Below are positions 8,629-17,192 of a stretch of 57,461 nucleotides of DNA, piece after piece. The DNA is taken from contig JAQBPN010000112.1 in the NCBI GenBank assembly GCA_028287505.1, positions 1-57,461 of the forward strand, in the 5' to 3' direction. The position numbers were made by a program, and so were the translations under genes. The notes below the pieces were generated by a model, which was not told the origin of the DNA, ran no database searches, and saw only the letters and a program-made list of their open reading frames with translations. Origin of the DNA: Fibrobacterota bacterium (GTDB lineage Bacteria > Fibrobacterota > Fibrobacteria > UBA11236). Each line of letters begins with the position of its first letter. Position 1 is the first letter of the stretch.

Positions 8629-11262
8629 TCAAGGACCTTGCGGCTCGATCCGGTAAAGGCGCGACTCCGCGCCCTCCAGGCGGATGGTCATGCCCGGGAC
8701 CAGGGGAATGCGGGATTTCGTCCACAGATCGTAAAGCTGGTAGCCGCGCGCGCCGGAGAGCCCCAGGCGCGCCGGGGACAAGGTCTTCACGGCCGCGGTG
8801 GTATCGTAGTTGAATATCGCCGCGTGGACATCGCCTTTGTCCTTGTCTTCCAGCACGAAGACGTCCGCGGCCCGTGTGCCGGTGTCGTTCTCGGCGGGGC
8901 GGAAACTTTTCCCCCGCGAAGCCAGCGCGTTGACCTCGGCATTCTTGAGCAGCAGGCGGTAGCGGTCCTGGGCGGCGGCGTCGCGCAGGTCGTCGGCCAT
9001 GAGCATCATGGTCCCGGAAATCACGGTGGCGTTCAGGCGGGTGCGCGCCACCCTTTCCGTGGAGGCGGGCTCGTTGAAGGGCTTGGAGAGCACGGTCGCA
9101 TCCGGATCGTTGAAGGCATACAGGGTGCGGTGCTGCCACCAGGCTCCGGTCAGGGCGTTGAGCAGGTATTCCGTCGCGCTGATGCTGCCGTAGACATCGC
9201 AGGAGATGCGGCGGGCATGGGCGTACTGGTGCGGGAAAAGGGGCGCGATGGACAGGTGGATGAAAAAGGGACGCCCGATCCGGTTGGGATCCAGACGATC
9301 GCGGATGCGCTTCATGCCCACGTTGTAGGCGCCTATTCCCGTGGTCACGTTCTTGTCGAAATGGACGCCTTCGATGGCCCCGTAGGTCACGAAGTCGAGC
9401 TTTACGAAGTCGAAACCCCAGTCGATGAACCGCTGCAGCTCCCAATCGATGCGGGCCAAGGTTGCGGGATGGGTGGGATCCATCGCCACGCCGCCCGCCG
9501 GAGCCGGAACGGGGACTCCCTTGGAGTTGCGCAGGTAGGTTGCGCCGTACAGGTATTGACCGCCCGTCCCCTCCACCGGCTGGGTCTCATGCCAGGGCGT
9601 GTCGCCCCAATAGGTGAAGGGAGCCCAGTAGATTCCCGCCTTCTGTTTGTTGGCATGGATGCGCCGCACGGCTTCCTTCAGGCCCGTCTCGTCCAGGTTG
9701 TCCCAATAGGAGTCCATGTTCACGTAGACCTCGCCGGCGGAGGCCGCCGGTCCGCCGCCGAATCCCACCTGCTTGTCCATCAGTTCGGTCTTGAGGAAGT
9801 CGGAGGCGGCCATGACGTTGTCCATGCTCAGGGCGGTGCCCACCGCGGCCCAACTGTTCCAGCCGAAGGGCACGCCCTTGTCCCAGACCAGGGGCGGCGC
9901 GACGATGGCGCAGGCGCGCCCGTATTCCTCCAGGCCCGCGCGCCAGTCCGGAAAGGACCCCACCAGGATGCGGGGCGAGGCCACGGCCGTGCCGCGCACC
10001 ATGCCATGGGGTTCGAAGTCGCGGGTATCCACCCCGGCCGCGCCGCCGTACACGCGCACCTGCGCCACCTTGCTCCCGGAAATGCCCTGGAGGCGCAGGC
10101 CGGTTTTCCACACATCATGATCGACCGCTCCCAGGACCAGTCCCTGCCGCGAGAGGTTGTCGAAAACGGCCGCGGCCCCGTAGCTTTCCCGGGCGTCCCC
10201 GCCGCCGCTCACCGCATGGCGGAGGTATTTGTCGTTGTCCCAGGGCATGGACAGGACCCGCGCCGAAGCGCCCGCGCCCAGGTCCAGACCGGCTCCCGGC
10301 CCGGGAGCGATGGTCAGGGGCGAGATGGAATTCGTGCCCAGGGCCTGGGCCGCGGAGACTTCCACTTGCACCATGAAATATGGTTTTTCCTCGTAAAGGA
10401 AGAACCGCTCCTTGAGGGTGGGAAGCGCGGCGGTGCGATGCTCCACGGAAACCTTGAGCCCCTTTCCGAATCCGTCCGCGAGGGGTTCCAGGAACGCCCG
10501 GCCGGACAGATGCGTTGCGTACGCGGGTCCTTGGAGCCGGCGTCCGTCCTCCAGCAGAACGTCCGAAAAGGCCTGGTTGATCACCCGCCGTCCGCCCGCC
10601 TGGACATGATAGACGCCCTTGGCCAAATCGATCCAGACGGTATAGGCGGAACCGCGCAGGCTCACCTGCGTGCCGTTCTGACGGACCTCCAGCGAACCGG
10701 AACGGTAGAGGACGGTGTCATCGGAGGCGGCTTCGCGGGCCAGTTCGATGCGGCCCAGGGATTTGCCGTAGGCGTCCAGGATCACGCTCTTGGAGGCGAA
10801 CCCCGCCGCATTGAGAGTCAAGGTATCTACGGCGGCGGCGGCTTTGGCCAGGGCTATTTTCCTGGCTTCGGCCCGGGCGGCCCGGGTCGGGAAGGACCAG
10901 GCGAAGCGGAGACGGGGTACGGTGCGGCCGCGCAGGTCGAGGCCCGGGACCGGACCGAGGGGTTCCGATCGGAGTGTCGGACCCGTTGGAACGGGAAACA
11001 GCAGCGCGGCGTCCGGACCGATGCGAAAAGCCCCATCGCTCCCGGAGACGGCGGACAGTTTGGCCTTGGATAGACCGGCCAGGACTCCGGCCAAGGGCTT
11101 GCCGTCCGGATCGACCACGGTGCCTTCCACCCATGTTCCGGAAGCTTGGCTCCAACCCAGGGACGCGGCCATGGCAATCAGGGCGGCCCCCCGGCGGGCG
11201 CGGCGTATAAAGAGGCCCGGGAGCGCCCTTTCCGACATCACGTATTTCAGCAGAGCCCGCAT
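8629..11262 (-). CDS. Alpha-galactosidase-like glycoside hydrolase with N-terminal CarboxypepD_reg-like domain
   Basis: About 877 residues. A signal-like N-terminus (ending near GWSQA) is followed by a carboxypeptidase-regulatory-type fold (GTVVDPDGKPLAG...SGSDGAFRIG). A beta-rich N-terminal domain then precedes a TIM-barrel region. Barrel motifs include PFGWNSWAAVG, GIYWAPFTYWGDTPW, WGFDFVKLDFVTYG (D of KLDF is the likely nucleophile, as in GH27/GH36) and RRISCDVYGS (D a candidate acid/base), plus LNATVISGTMMLMADDL. A secreted or periplasmic enzyme acting on alpha-galactosides or related glycans is likely; exact substrate unknown. Start chosen at 11262 (MRALLKYVM); 11238 or 11316 are alternatives. 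Confidence 0.8.
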   Translation of the reverse strand: MRALLKYVMSERALPGLFIRRARRGAALIAMAASLGWSQASGTWVEGTVVDPDGKPLAGVLAGLSKAKLSAVSGSDGAFRIGPDAALLFPVPTGPTLRSEPLGPVPGLDLRGRTVPRLRFAWSFPTRAARAEARKIALAKAAAAVDTLTLNAAGFASKSVILDAYGKSLGRIELAREAASDDTVLYRSGSLEVRQNGTQVSLRGSAYTVWIDLAKGVYHVQAGGRRVINQAFSDVLLEDGRRLQGPAYATHLSGRAFLEPLADGFGKGLKVSVEHRTAALPTLKERFFLYEEKPYFMVQVEVSAAQALGTNSISPLTIAPGPGAGLDLGAGASARVLSMPWDNDKYLRHAVSGGGDARESYGAAAVFDNLSRQGLVLGAVDHDVWKTGLRLQGISGSKVAQVRVYGGAAGVDTRDFEPHGMVRGTAVASPRILVGSFPDWRAGLEEYGRACAIVAPPLVWDKGVPFGWNSWAAVGTALSMDNVMAASDFLKTELMDKQVGFGGGPAASAGEVYVNMDSYWDNLDETGLKEAVRRIHANKQKAGIYWAPFTYWGDTPWHETQPVEGTGGQYLYGATYLRNSKGVPVPAPAGGVAMDPTHPATLARIDWELQRFIDWGFDFVKLDFVTYGAIEGVHFDKNVTTGIGAYNVGMKRIRDRLDPNRIGRPFFIHLSIAPLFPHQYAHARRISCDVYGSISATEYLLNALTGAWWQHRTLYAFNDPDATVLSKPFNEPASTERVARTRLNATVISGTMMLMADDLRDAAAQDRYRLLLKNAEVNALASRGKSFRPAENDTGTRAADVFVLEDKDKGDVHAAIFNYDTTAAVKTLSPARLGLSGARGYQLYDLWTKSRIPLVPGMTIRLEGAESRLYRIEPQGP

Positions 11263-11652
11263 CCTCCCGCCCGCACCGAAACGAATATATGCAAACCCGC
11301 CGCAATCCACCCGCATGGTTCCCGGGTATTTCCGGGATTTCCGAGGCTTTCCCAGTAGTTCCGCCACGTTCCGGATCCCGGCCTTTTGTCCTCGTCATGC
11401 CTCCGGCTCCGGCCGCGCCCTGGACCGATTCCGTTTTGCGCCAGAAAACACCCTAAAACCCGGATCCCCACTGGCTACGGCCTTTCCGGGACCTCAGGTT
11501 GAAATTCCCTCAATCGAAAATGGTGTTTACGAGGAAACAGCCGGGGTGCAATTCCGGGACTGGTATTATGTTTAGTCCGCCCCTTGAAATGGCGGCCAAA
11601 AAGCCGGTCAATAGCAGACTTTTCCGGCCCGGCCCTGAGGGGGCGAAGGATC
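11263..11652. other. Intergenic region between divergent genes
   Basis: 390 bases between the glycoside hydrolase (leftward) and the TIGR02147 regulator (rightward), so it must hold at least two promoters. A CATATATTCG box lies at about 11282-11290 (minus-strand reading), and GGTATTATG at about 11562-11570 is a candidate -10 for the regulator. A good ribosome binding site (GGGGGCGAAGG) precedes 11653. I see no further gene. Confidence 0.4.
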
Positions 11653-12480
11653 ATGATCGACATCTATCAGTATTTCGACTATCGCAAGTTGCTTAAGGAG
11701 CTTTACCAGGAACGCAAAGGCCGGGATCCCAAGTTTTCCTATCGGTATATCTGCCTCAAGACCGGCATCCGTTCGGCGGGATACTTTTCCAACGTGCTGG
11801 CCGGCAAAAGCAACATCTCCCTGAAAGTGGTCCTGAAGCTGTCCCAGCTCTTCGCCCTCAAAAGGGCGGAAGCGGACTACTTCGAATTGCTCGTGCTCTT
11901 CAACCAGGCCAAGACCCACGACGAGAAGAACCTGCTCTTCGATCGCATCCTCAAGGTCAAAAAGTCCAAGATGAAAACCCTGGACGCCAGCTATTACGAA
12001 CTCTTCAGCCATTGGTATTACGTGGCCATCCGCGAAGTGCTGGACTTCTATCCCTTCCGCGGCGATTACCGCGAGCTGGCGCAAATGGTCTCTCCGCCGG
12101 TCACGGCCAAGGAGGCGGAACGTGCCGTGGTGGTGCTGGAAACCCTGGGCCTGATCGGCAAGAACGCCAAGGGCGTGTACGAACGGGTGGAAGCCTTGGT
12201 GACCACGGGCGAGGAAACCCGCTCCATGGCCATCGTGCAATTCCAGAAAACCACTTTGGACCTGGCCAAGCGCGCCTTCGACGCCTTTCCCCTGGAAGCG
12301 CGGGACATTTCCACCCTGACCATCAGCGTTTCCCGCCGCAACTTTCCGAGGATCAAAGAGAAGATCCGCGCATGCCGCCGGGAGATCCTGGAACTGGCCA
12401 AGGCCGATGACGATACCGACACGGTGTTCCACCTGAACATCCTGGCCTTTCCCCTGAGCAAGTGGACTCCCATCGAATGA
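11653..12480 (+). CDS. TIGR02147-family regulator
   Basis: 275 residues starting MIDIYQYFDYRKLLKELYQE, preceded by the ribosome binding site GGGGGCGAAGG, which decides this start over the upstream in-frame ATG at 11584. The N-terminal part is a helix-turn-helix-like region: FSYRYICLKTGIRSAGYFSNVLAGKSNISL, then KVVLKLSQLFALKRAEADYFELLVLFNQA. The remainder is an all-alpha domain including the SxYYELFSHWYYVAIREVLDF motif typical of TIGR02147. The family is a large paralogous group known mainly from Fibrobacter, with a putative DNA-binding role. It overlaps the next gene by ATGA, so it may control or sense that lipoprotein. Confidence 0.9.
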   Translation: MIDIYQYFDYRKLLKELYQERKGRDPKFSYRYICLKTGIRSAGYFSNVLAGKSNISLKVVLKLSQLFALKRAEADYFELLVLFNQAKTHDEKNLLFDRILKVKKSKMKTLDASYYELFSHWYYVAIREVLDFYPFRGDYRELAQMVSPPVTAKEAERAVVVLETLGLIGKNAKGVYERVEALVTTGEETRSMAIVQFQKTTLDLAKRAFDAFPLEARDISTLTISVSRRNFPRIKEKIRACRREILELAKADDDTDTVFHLNILAFPLSKWTPIE

Positions 12481-14357
12481 GAGTTTTTCCCGCATTCACC
12501 GCGGCGTTCGCCGCGCCATTCACCCTGGCTTCGGCCCTGCTGCTGTCCGCCTGTTTCGAAAACAAGCCGGATCAGGTCGCCGGAGGCGGCATCGAAACCG
12601 GAAATACCGGTTCCCTGACGGGCCGCGTGCTGACGGATGCGGGCCGCCCCATCACCCATGCGGACATGATCCTGGCGGAGGTGAAGCTCACCGCCGACGG
12701 GCCGGTAAGCCTGTCCGAGAAGGTCGTGGCCACGGACGATTCCGGCCGCTACCGGTTCGACTCCATGCCGGAAGGACGATACGCCGTCTACGCCCCCGGA
12801 AGGACCGATGGCATGTCGGCGCTCCTCACGCGCATCCACAAGCTCTCGGGAGACCTGGGGCTCCCGGACATGACGGCGCGCGGCACGGTAACCTTGGTGG
12901 GACGTATCCTTCCGGCGGCGGACGAGGACGTGCGCAACACCATGGCCTGCATTCCCGGCGTGGGCCTGTGCGCGCGGCCGGGCCCGGACAGCATTTACCG
13001 CATCTCCGGCGCCCCCCTGGGCAGCTATGAAGCCGTGGTCTTTTCCCGCAGCTCGGTGCAATACGTGGCCCTGGACGTCCGGCCTTCCAACTCCGCCGCC
13101 ACCGGCGGCAGCGACACCGCCTTCATCCGGGACATCGCCGTGGGCGAATCCGCCGAGGACGGCCGGCTTCCCTACACTTTCTATCCCACCGAAATCGAAC
13201 ACAGTTTCACCGGCCTGCCGGTGGCCTATCCGGACAATGCCCAGCCCGCCTGGTACAACAGCAAAGCCTTCGACAGCGTCCGCTACTTCATCCTCAACGA
13301 CGGCAACGCATTCAAGGAGGCGCAGCCGGAGGATTACCTGGCCCAATGGCGCTATTCTTCCGCCTTGCAGGGAGCCTTCGTGGCGGACGCGCCGGATCTG
13401 GCCGCCCCCCTGGCGGGCTTCCCGGTCCCCATCCGTCTCACCGCGCCCCGTTTCGACTTCTCCAAGGCCGCCGCCGACGGCAGCGACCTGGCGGTCTCGG
13501 ACGGCAAGGGCCGCCTGCTTCCCATCGAGATCGAAAGCTGGAATGCCGCCCTCGGCAAAGCGGTCATCTGGGTGCGCCTGGACAGCCTGGCCGCCCGGAA
13601 AAGCGACCGCAACCTGGTGCTGCATTGGGGCCGCGCCCAACCGCTTCCCTTGTCCCAGGGCTCGGGCGTGTTCCGCGCCGACAACGGGTTCGTGGGCGTA
13701 TGGCACTTGGCCGAACGGGGCGACGGCTTCAAGGCCTTCGACGCGCGCGGCGTATTCACGGGCTTCCTGATGGCCATCGGGGATGCGAATCCGGCCACGG
13801 TGCGGTCCGGCGAAGGCGTCTTGGGCGGAGGCTATGCCTTGGACACCACCTCCGGATACGTGAACGTACGGCAACAACCCAGCCTGGACGTGAGCAAGTC
13901 CTTCACCCTGTCCCTGTGGGCCCGGGCCCTCAAGGCGAATCCCGGGCGCGAGCAGGTGCTAGTCTCCAAATGGGAGCCCAACGCGCGGGAATGGCACTTC
14001 CGCGTGCTCCCCAGCGGCGTGCTCGAGCTCGAATTCGGGGATGGCATGGGCCAGATCCAGGGTAACGTCAACAGTACCCAGGCCGTGCCCAACCTCGATC
14101 AATGGCATCACTACGCCGCCGCCTACAACCAGGGTTCCATCCACCTGTACCTGGACGGCAAGGAAGTCTCCGTGCACGTCGCCCAGGGCAGCATACCCCG
14201 GAACGTCCATCTCTTCGAATCGGACATCCATATCGGATCCGACCAGGATCCGGGCATCAGCTGGAAGGGCGATCTCGACGAGTTCGAATACCTGTCGGTG
14301 GCAAAGACCGCGGATTGGATAGCCTCCGTGTACGCCACGCAAAAGCCCGCCCAGTAG
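12477..14357 (+). CDS. DUF2341/LamG-domain surface lipoprotein
   Basis: 626 residues. Lipobox LLLSAC near residue 25. Next comes a CarboxypepD_reg-like domain (TGRVLTDAGRPITHADM...DDSGRYRFDSMPEGRYAVY). A central DUF2341-like segment includes FPVPIRLTAPRFDF...DGSDLAVSDGKGRLLPIEIESW...NLVLHWG. The C-terminal LamG/concanavalin-like domain has SFTLSLWARALK...NLDQWHHYAAAYNQGSIHLYLDGKEV and HIGSDQ. This layout suggests binding of a carbohydrate or cell-surface ligand at the outer membrane. ATG at 12477 overlaps the regulator stop by 4 bases. Fibrobacter genomes often pair such lipoproteins with TIGR02147 genes, from memory. Confidence 0.85.
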   Translation: MRVFPAFTAAFAAPFTLASALLLSACFENKPDQVAGGGIETGNTGSLTGRVLTDAGRPITHADMILAEVKLTADGPVSLSEKVVATDDSGRYRFDSMPEGRYAVYAPGRTDGMSALLTRIHKLSGDLGLPDMTARGTVTLVGRILPAADEDVRNTMACIPGVGLCARPGPDSIYRISGAPLGSYEAVVFSRSSVQYVALDVRPSNSAATGGSDTAFIRDIAVGESAEDGRLPYTFYPTEIEHSFTGLPVAYPDNAQPAWYNSKAFDSVRYFILNDGNAFKEAQPEDYLAQWRYSSALQGAFVADAPDLAAPLAGFPVPIRLTAPRFDFSKAAADGSDLAVSDGKGRLLPIEIESWNAALGKAVIWVRLDSLAARKSDRNLVLHWGRAQPLPLSQGSGVFRADNGFVGVWHLAERGDGFKAFDARGVFTGFLMAIGDANPATVRSGEGVLGGGYALDTTSGYVNVRQQPSLDVSKSFTLSLWARALKANPGREQVLVSKWEPNAREWHFRVLPSGVLELEFGDGMGQIQGNVNSTQAVPNLDQWHHYAAAYNQGSIHLYLDGKEVSVHVAQGSIPRNVHLFESDIHIGSDQDPGISWKGDLDEFEYLSVAKTADWIASVYATQKPAQ

Positions 14358-14393
14358 CCCGGTACCCCGGGAGACTTTTTTTAAATTGAGTCC

Positions 14394-14996
14394 GTGGGGA
14401 CCTTCTTGCGGATTTGCCTGGCATACGGCGCGGCCCTGATCCTCGCTTGCGACGGGAATCTGGACTCCAAAGACTTGACGGCCGTGACCGCGATACCGCA
14501 GGCGGGTCCCAATTGCGCCGGTTGCCATCCCTATCCCGATATCGACTACCAACATTACTCCCACCTCCTCCAGATCGGCCGCAACCACGCCGACAACAGT
14601 CCGGTCACCTGCCTGGACTGCCATGCCACCGCCATCGCATTCACGGAAAGCCCCATCATCGATTCCATTTTCCTGGATTCTTTCGGCGACACCTTGTCCC
14701 TGTTGAATAATCCCTATGACCCTTCCATCCACGGCTATCCCATGCTTCGCGCGGATACGCTACGCCGGCAACTCCCCATCCTCATGCCGGCGCGATCCGG
14801 GGCGATGCCCGGGATCCGGGAGTACGTGACGGCTTTGGCTCATCTCAACATGGTCGTGGACGTGGCTTTCGATTGGCGCTCTTCGGATACGGCGAGGTTT
14901 TCCGGAACCTTCGCCGGTTATGATCGTGAGGAGCAAACCTGTTCCGCCGTAGCCTGCCATGGCGGAAGGCGTATTTACCGCTGGCGGGACCTTTAA
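14394..14996 (+). CDS. Multiheme c-type cytochrome lipoprotein, paralog 1
   Basis: 200 residues with a GTG start. Lipobox LILAC (Cys 19), then heme-attachment motifs CAGCH (41-45) and CLDCH (73-77), and a C-terminal CSAVACH (183-189), a CX4CH type of site known from some multiheme cytochromes of metal-reducing bacteria. Between them lie HYSHL and LAHLN, whose histidines are conserved in all four paralogs and could be distal heme ligands. Likely a periplasm-facing electron carrier. No Shine-Dalgarno is visible; a TAAATTG box ends 5 bases before the GTG, suggesting a very short leader. It is 64 bases ahead of paralog 2 and may be co-transcribed. Confidence 0.85.
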   Translation: MGTFLRICLAYGAALILACDGNLDSKDLTAVTAIPQAGPNCAGCHPYPDIDYQHYSHLLQIGRNHADNSPVTCLDCHATAIAFTESPIIDSIFLDSFGDTLSLLNNPYDPSIHGYPMLRADTLRRQLPILMPARSGAMPGIREYVTALAHLNMVVDVAFDWRSSDTARFSGTFAGYDREEQTCSAVACHGGRRIYRWRDL

Positions 14997-15045
14997 AATC
15001 CCCGTTTCCGTAACATGTTCGGGCGGACAAAGACCAAGCAATTAG

Positions 15046-15053
15046 TAATTTTG
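15046..15053 (+). promoter_or_regulatory. TAnnTTTG-type -7 box before cytochrome paralog 2
   Basis: TAATTTTG matches the Bacteroidota-type -7 consensus TAnnTTTG exactly and ends 8 bases before the ATG at 15062. If used, the transcript would be leaderless or nearly so. Similar but poorer boxes precede the paralogs at 14394 (TAAATTG, 14382-14388) and 20551 (TAATTTTA, 20531-20538). Confidence 0.4.
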
Positions 15054-15061
15054 GGATCGAG

Positions 15062-15745
15062 ATGAACTTCATGCTTTCCGCACGCCGGATCCTCGCCGTC
15101 TCCTTCGGCCTTTTCGCGCTGACGGGCTGCGGCCAATGGAAGGTGGATTCCTCGGAATTGACCGCGCGCTCCGCCTCCACCGGCGCGGGTCCCGACTGCG
15201 CCGGTTGCCACGCATACCCTCTCATGGATCGCAACCACGATTACCATCTGAACAAGACGGCAGTCAACCAGGAGCTGAACGGCAAAATCACCTGCATGGA
15301 TTGCCACAGCCAATCCATCCGGTTCCACGCCATAACCGCCTTCGATTCCGTCTATGAGGATACCACCGGCGAGAGATGGGGAACCCTGGCCCATCCCGGA
15401 CCGGGTGACACCACCGCCGGCGGGACCGTGATCCGCAGCATGGTTTTCGTCAGGGTGGATACGTTGCCGCAGCACCAACCGATTCCCATGGAAGACCGGC
15501 CGGGAGCCGCCCCGAAATTCCAGGAATACATCACGGGCCTGGCGCATATGAACAACAAGGTGGACGTGGTTTTCGACAGCCGTAATTCGCGGCCGGATGA
15601 ATTCGAAGGGGATTCGGCTTCTTACAATCCGACCCAGGAAACCTGCTCCGCGGTGGCATGCCATCCCGGTCCCAAGATCTATAGCTGGGGCTCCGTCGCC
15701 AAGGGCCTGCCGGAACTGAAAGACAAAGACCCGGGGAATCCATGA
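15062..15745 (+). CDS. Multiheme c-type cytochrome lipoprotein, paralog 2
   Basis: 227 residues. Lipobox LTGC (Cys 23) followed by GQWKVDSSELTA, a post-lipobox motif shared with paralogs 3 and 4. Heme motifs CAGCH (46-50), CMDCH (78-82) and CSAVACH near residue 195. Conserved histidines lie in NHDYHL and LAHMN, and QHQPIP and a VDVVFD strand are also shared. The stop overlaps the DUF4266 gene by ATGA, and that gene overlaps the DUF3570 gene, so three products are translationally coupled and probably work together at the cell envelope. Function as an electron carrier is inferred from the heme sites; the partner is unknown. Confidence 0.88.
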   Translation: MNFMLSARRILAVSFGLFALTGCGQWKVDSSELTARSASTGAGPDCAGCHAYPLMDRNHDYHLNKTAVNQELNGKITCMDCHSQSIRFHAITAFDSVYEDTTGERWGTLAHPGPGDTTAGGTVIRSMVFVRVDTLPQHQPIPMEDRPGAAPKFQEYITGLAHMNNKVDVVFDSRNSRPDEFEGDSASYNPTQETCSAVACHPGPKIYSWGSVAKGLPELKDKDPGNP

Positions 15746-16002
15746 CCATGAAACGCATCCCTTTAGAAATCCTCCTCCGCTTGTTCCTCTCCGGCATTTT
15801 TCTTTCCGGCCTGTTGATGGCCGCGGGCGCCGCTCTTTCCGGCTGCGCCATGGTCCACCAGAAGGATCGCGAATTCCTCAGCGACCCCATCATGCAACGC
15901 ACGCCCGATCCGTTGGGCGCCTCCATGGAAGGCCATAATCTTCCGCGACGGGAAGGCTCGTCGGGCGGAAGCTCCGGCTCCGGCGGCGGATGCGGATGCT
16001 GA
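15742..16002 (+). CDS. DUF4266 small lipoprotein, copy a
   Basis: 86 residues. Signal peptide with lipobox LSGC (Cys 35), then KDREFLSDPIMQRTPDPLGA, the family's hallmark, a short linker with HNLPRREGSSGG, and a Gly/Ser-rich tail ending CGC. DUF4266 proteins are known to neighbour DUF3570 outer-membrane proteins, thioredoxins and often ApbE flavin transferases; their role is not established. The two terminal cysteines could bind metal or form disulfides with the TlpA encoded downstream. Overlaps the upstream cytochrome by 4 bases and the DUF3570 gene by 7 or 13 bases. Confidence 0.88.
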   Translation: MTMKRIPLEILLRLFLSGIFLSGLLMAAGAALSGCAMVHQKDREFLSDPIMQRTPDPLGASMEGHNLPRREGSSGGSSGSGGGCGC

Positions 16003-17174
16003 AGTTCCTTGCGGTCCTTTTATGCGGACTTGCCGCCGTTCCCCCGGCCGTGCTCGCCTCCGAATCCGACAACGGTCTGGACTTCAAGTACCTGTACTAC
16101 TGGGATCGCAACGGCGTCTGGAACCATACGCCCGCCTTCGCCTATTTCCGGAAGATAGCCGCGAACTGGAAACTCCAATGGGATCAGGAATTCGACGGGG
16201 TTTCCGGCGCATCCCGACGGCTCGGCTTGCGGAACATCGGCCGCCTGGCCGACAATGATCTGAAATTGGACGGCATCAGCGGCGCGTCCAAACGCGAAAT
16301 CAGGCATTCCGAACAGGCCACGGCCGCCTATGCCAACCAGGGCCGCAATGCTTCCGCCTCCTTTTATTTCAGCGATGAAAACGATTACCGATCCTACTCG
16401 CCTTCCGTGTCCGGATCGATGGACTTCAACGAACGCAATACCACCTTGAGCGGCGCCGCGGCCGAGTTTTTCGACGACCTGCATCCCACCGGCCCCTTTA
16501 CGGGACTGGGCGGCAAACGGAATATCCTTTCCCTCACCGGTTCTTTGGCCCAGATTTTCACGCCCTTGACCCTGGGCGCCGTCACCGCCAACGTGATCCA
16601 CAGCTCCGGACGCCTGGGGCATCCTTACAATCCCGTCCTCACCTCGCAAGGGACCTTGTTGCTGGAAAACCTACCGGATAGAAAGACCAGCGTCGCCCTG
16701 TCCGGGCAGATCATCCAGGGCTTCCATATCCTGGACCGCCTGGGCTCGGTGCGCCTCGACGCGCGTTATTATCGCGACGATTGGCAGCTCGTATCCGGCA
16801 CCGCCGACTTCCAGTGGTACCAATACATTCTGGAAAATACCTACCTGAGATTGCGCGCGCGCGGGTACCGGCAGGGTGCCGCCGCCTTCGCGAAAGCGGC
16901 CTATGAAGGCAATGAAGTCTATCGCACTCCGGATATCCGTTACTTCGATTTTTCTTCGCTCACTTTGGGCCTCAAGATCGGATCCGTTTTTCCGGAAAGC
17001 TGGGGCGGATCCGCCCTGCTTCCGGATCGATGGGATATCAGTTATGATCACGGCATGACCGATACCCAAGGGGAGGAGGACGGCGTCCGTCCCGCATACC
17101 ATTATCAATTGTTTCCGAACGACGAGTATTACGTCCAGGGAACCCTGATGGTGGGTCTCTCCTTCGACCTGTGA
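15990..17174 (+). CDS. DUF3570 outer-membrane protein, copy a, with twin DxxSGAS motifs
   Basis: 394 residues. Signal peptide (cleavage near VLASES) and a beta-barrel-like body with many Tyr/Phe-rich strands, ending FDL. The sequence DGVSGAS at 69-75 and DGISGAS at 94-100 repeats with a 25-residue period. Both match the D-x-x-S/T-G-A-S/T consensus at which ApbE attaches FMN in other proteins, so flavinylation is possible (inference). Conserved blocks FSDENDYRSYSPSVSGS and YHYQLFPNDEYYVQGT recur in copy b. The ATG at 15990 or 15996 overlaps the DUF4266 stop; 15996 aligns with the GTG of copy b. Confidence 0.88.
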   Translation: MRMLKFLAVLLCGLAAVPPAVLASESDNGLDFKYLYYWDRNGVWNHTPAFAYFRKIAANWKLQWDQEFDGVSGASRRLGLRNIGRLADNDLKLDGISGASKREIRHSEQATAAYANQGRNASASFYFSDENDYRSYSPSVSGSMDFNERNTTLSGAAAEFFDDLHPTGPFTGLGGKRNILSLTGSLAQIFTPLTLGAVTANVIHSSGRLGHPYNPVLTSQGTLLLENLPDRKTSVALSGQIIQGFHILDRLGSVRLDARYYRDDWQLVSGTADFQWYQYILENTYLRLRARGYRQGAAAFAKAAYEGNEVYRTPDIRYFDFSSLTLGLKIGSVFPESWGGSALLPDRWDISYDHGMTDTQGEEDGVRPAYHYQLFPNDEYYVQGTLMVGLSFDL

Positions 17175-17192
17175 CCTGCCGGCCCGCGCTTT

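Noticed and set aside
8638-11073. Long plus-strand open frame (811 codons) opposite the glycoside hydrolase
   Set aside because: Codon-phase shadow of the minus-strand gene in GC-rich DNA; no recognisable domains, while the minus-strand frame has clear catalytic motifs.
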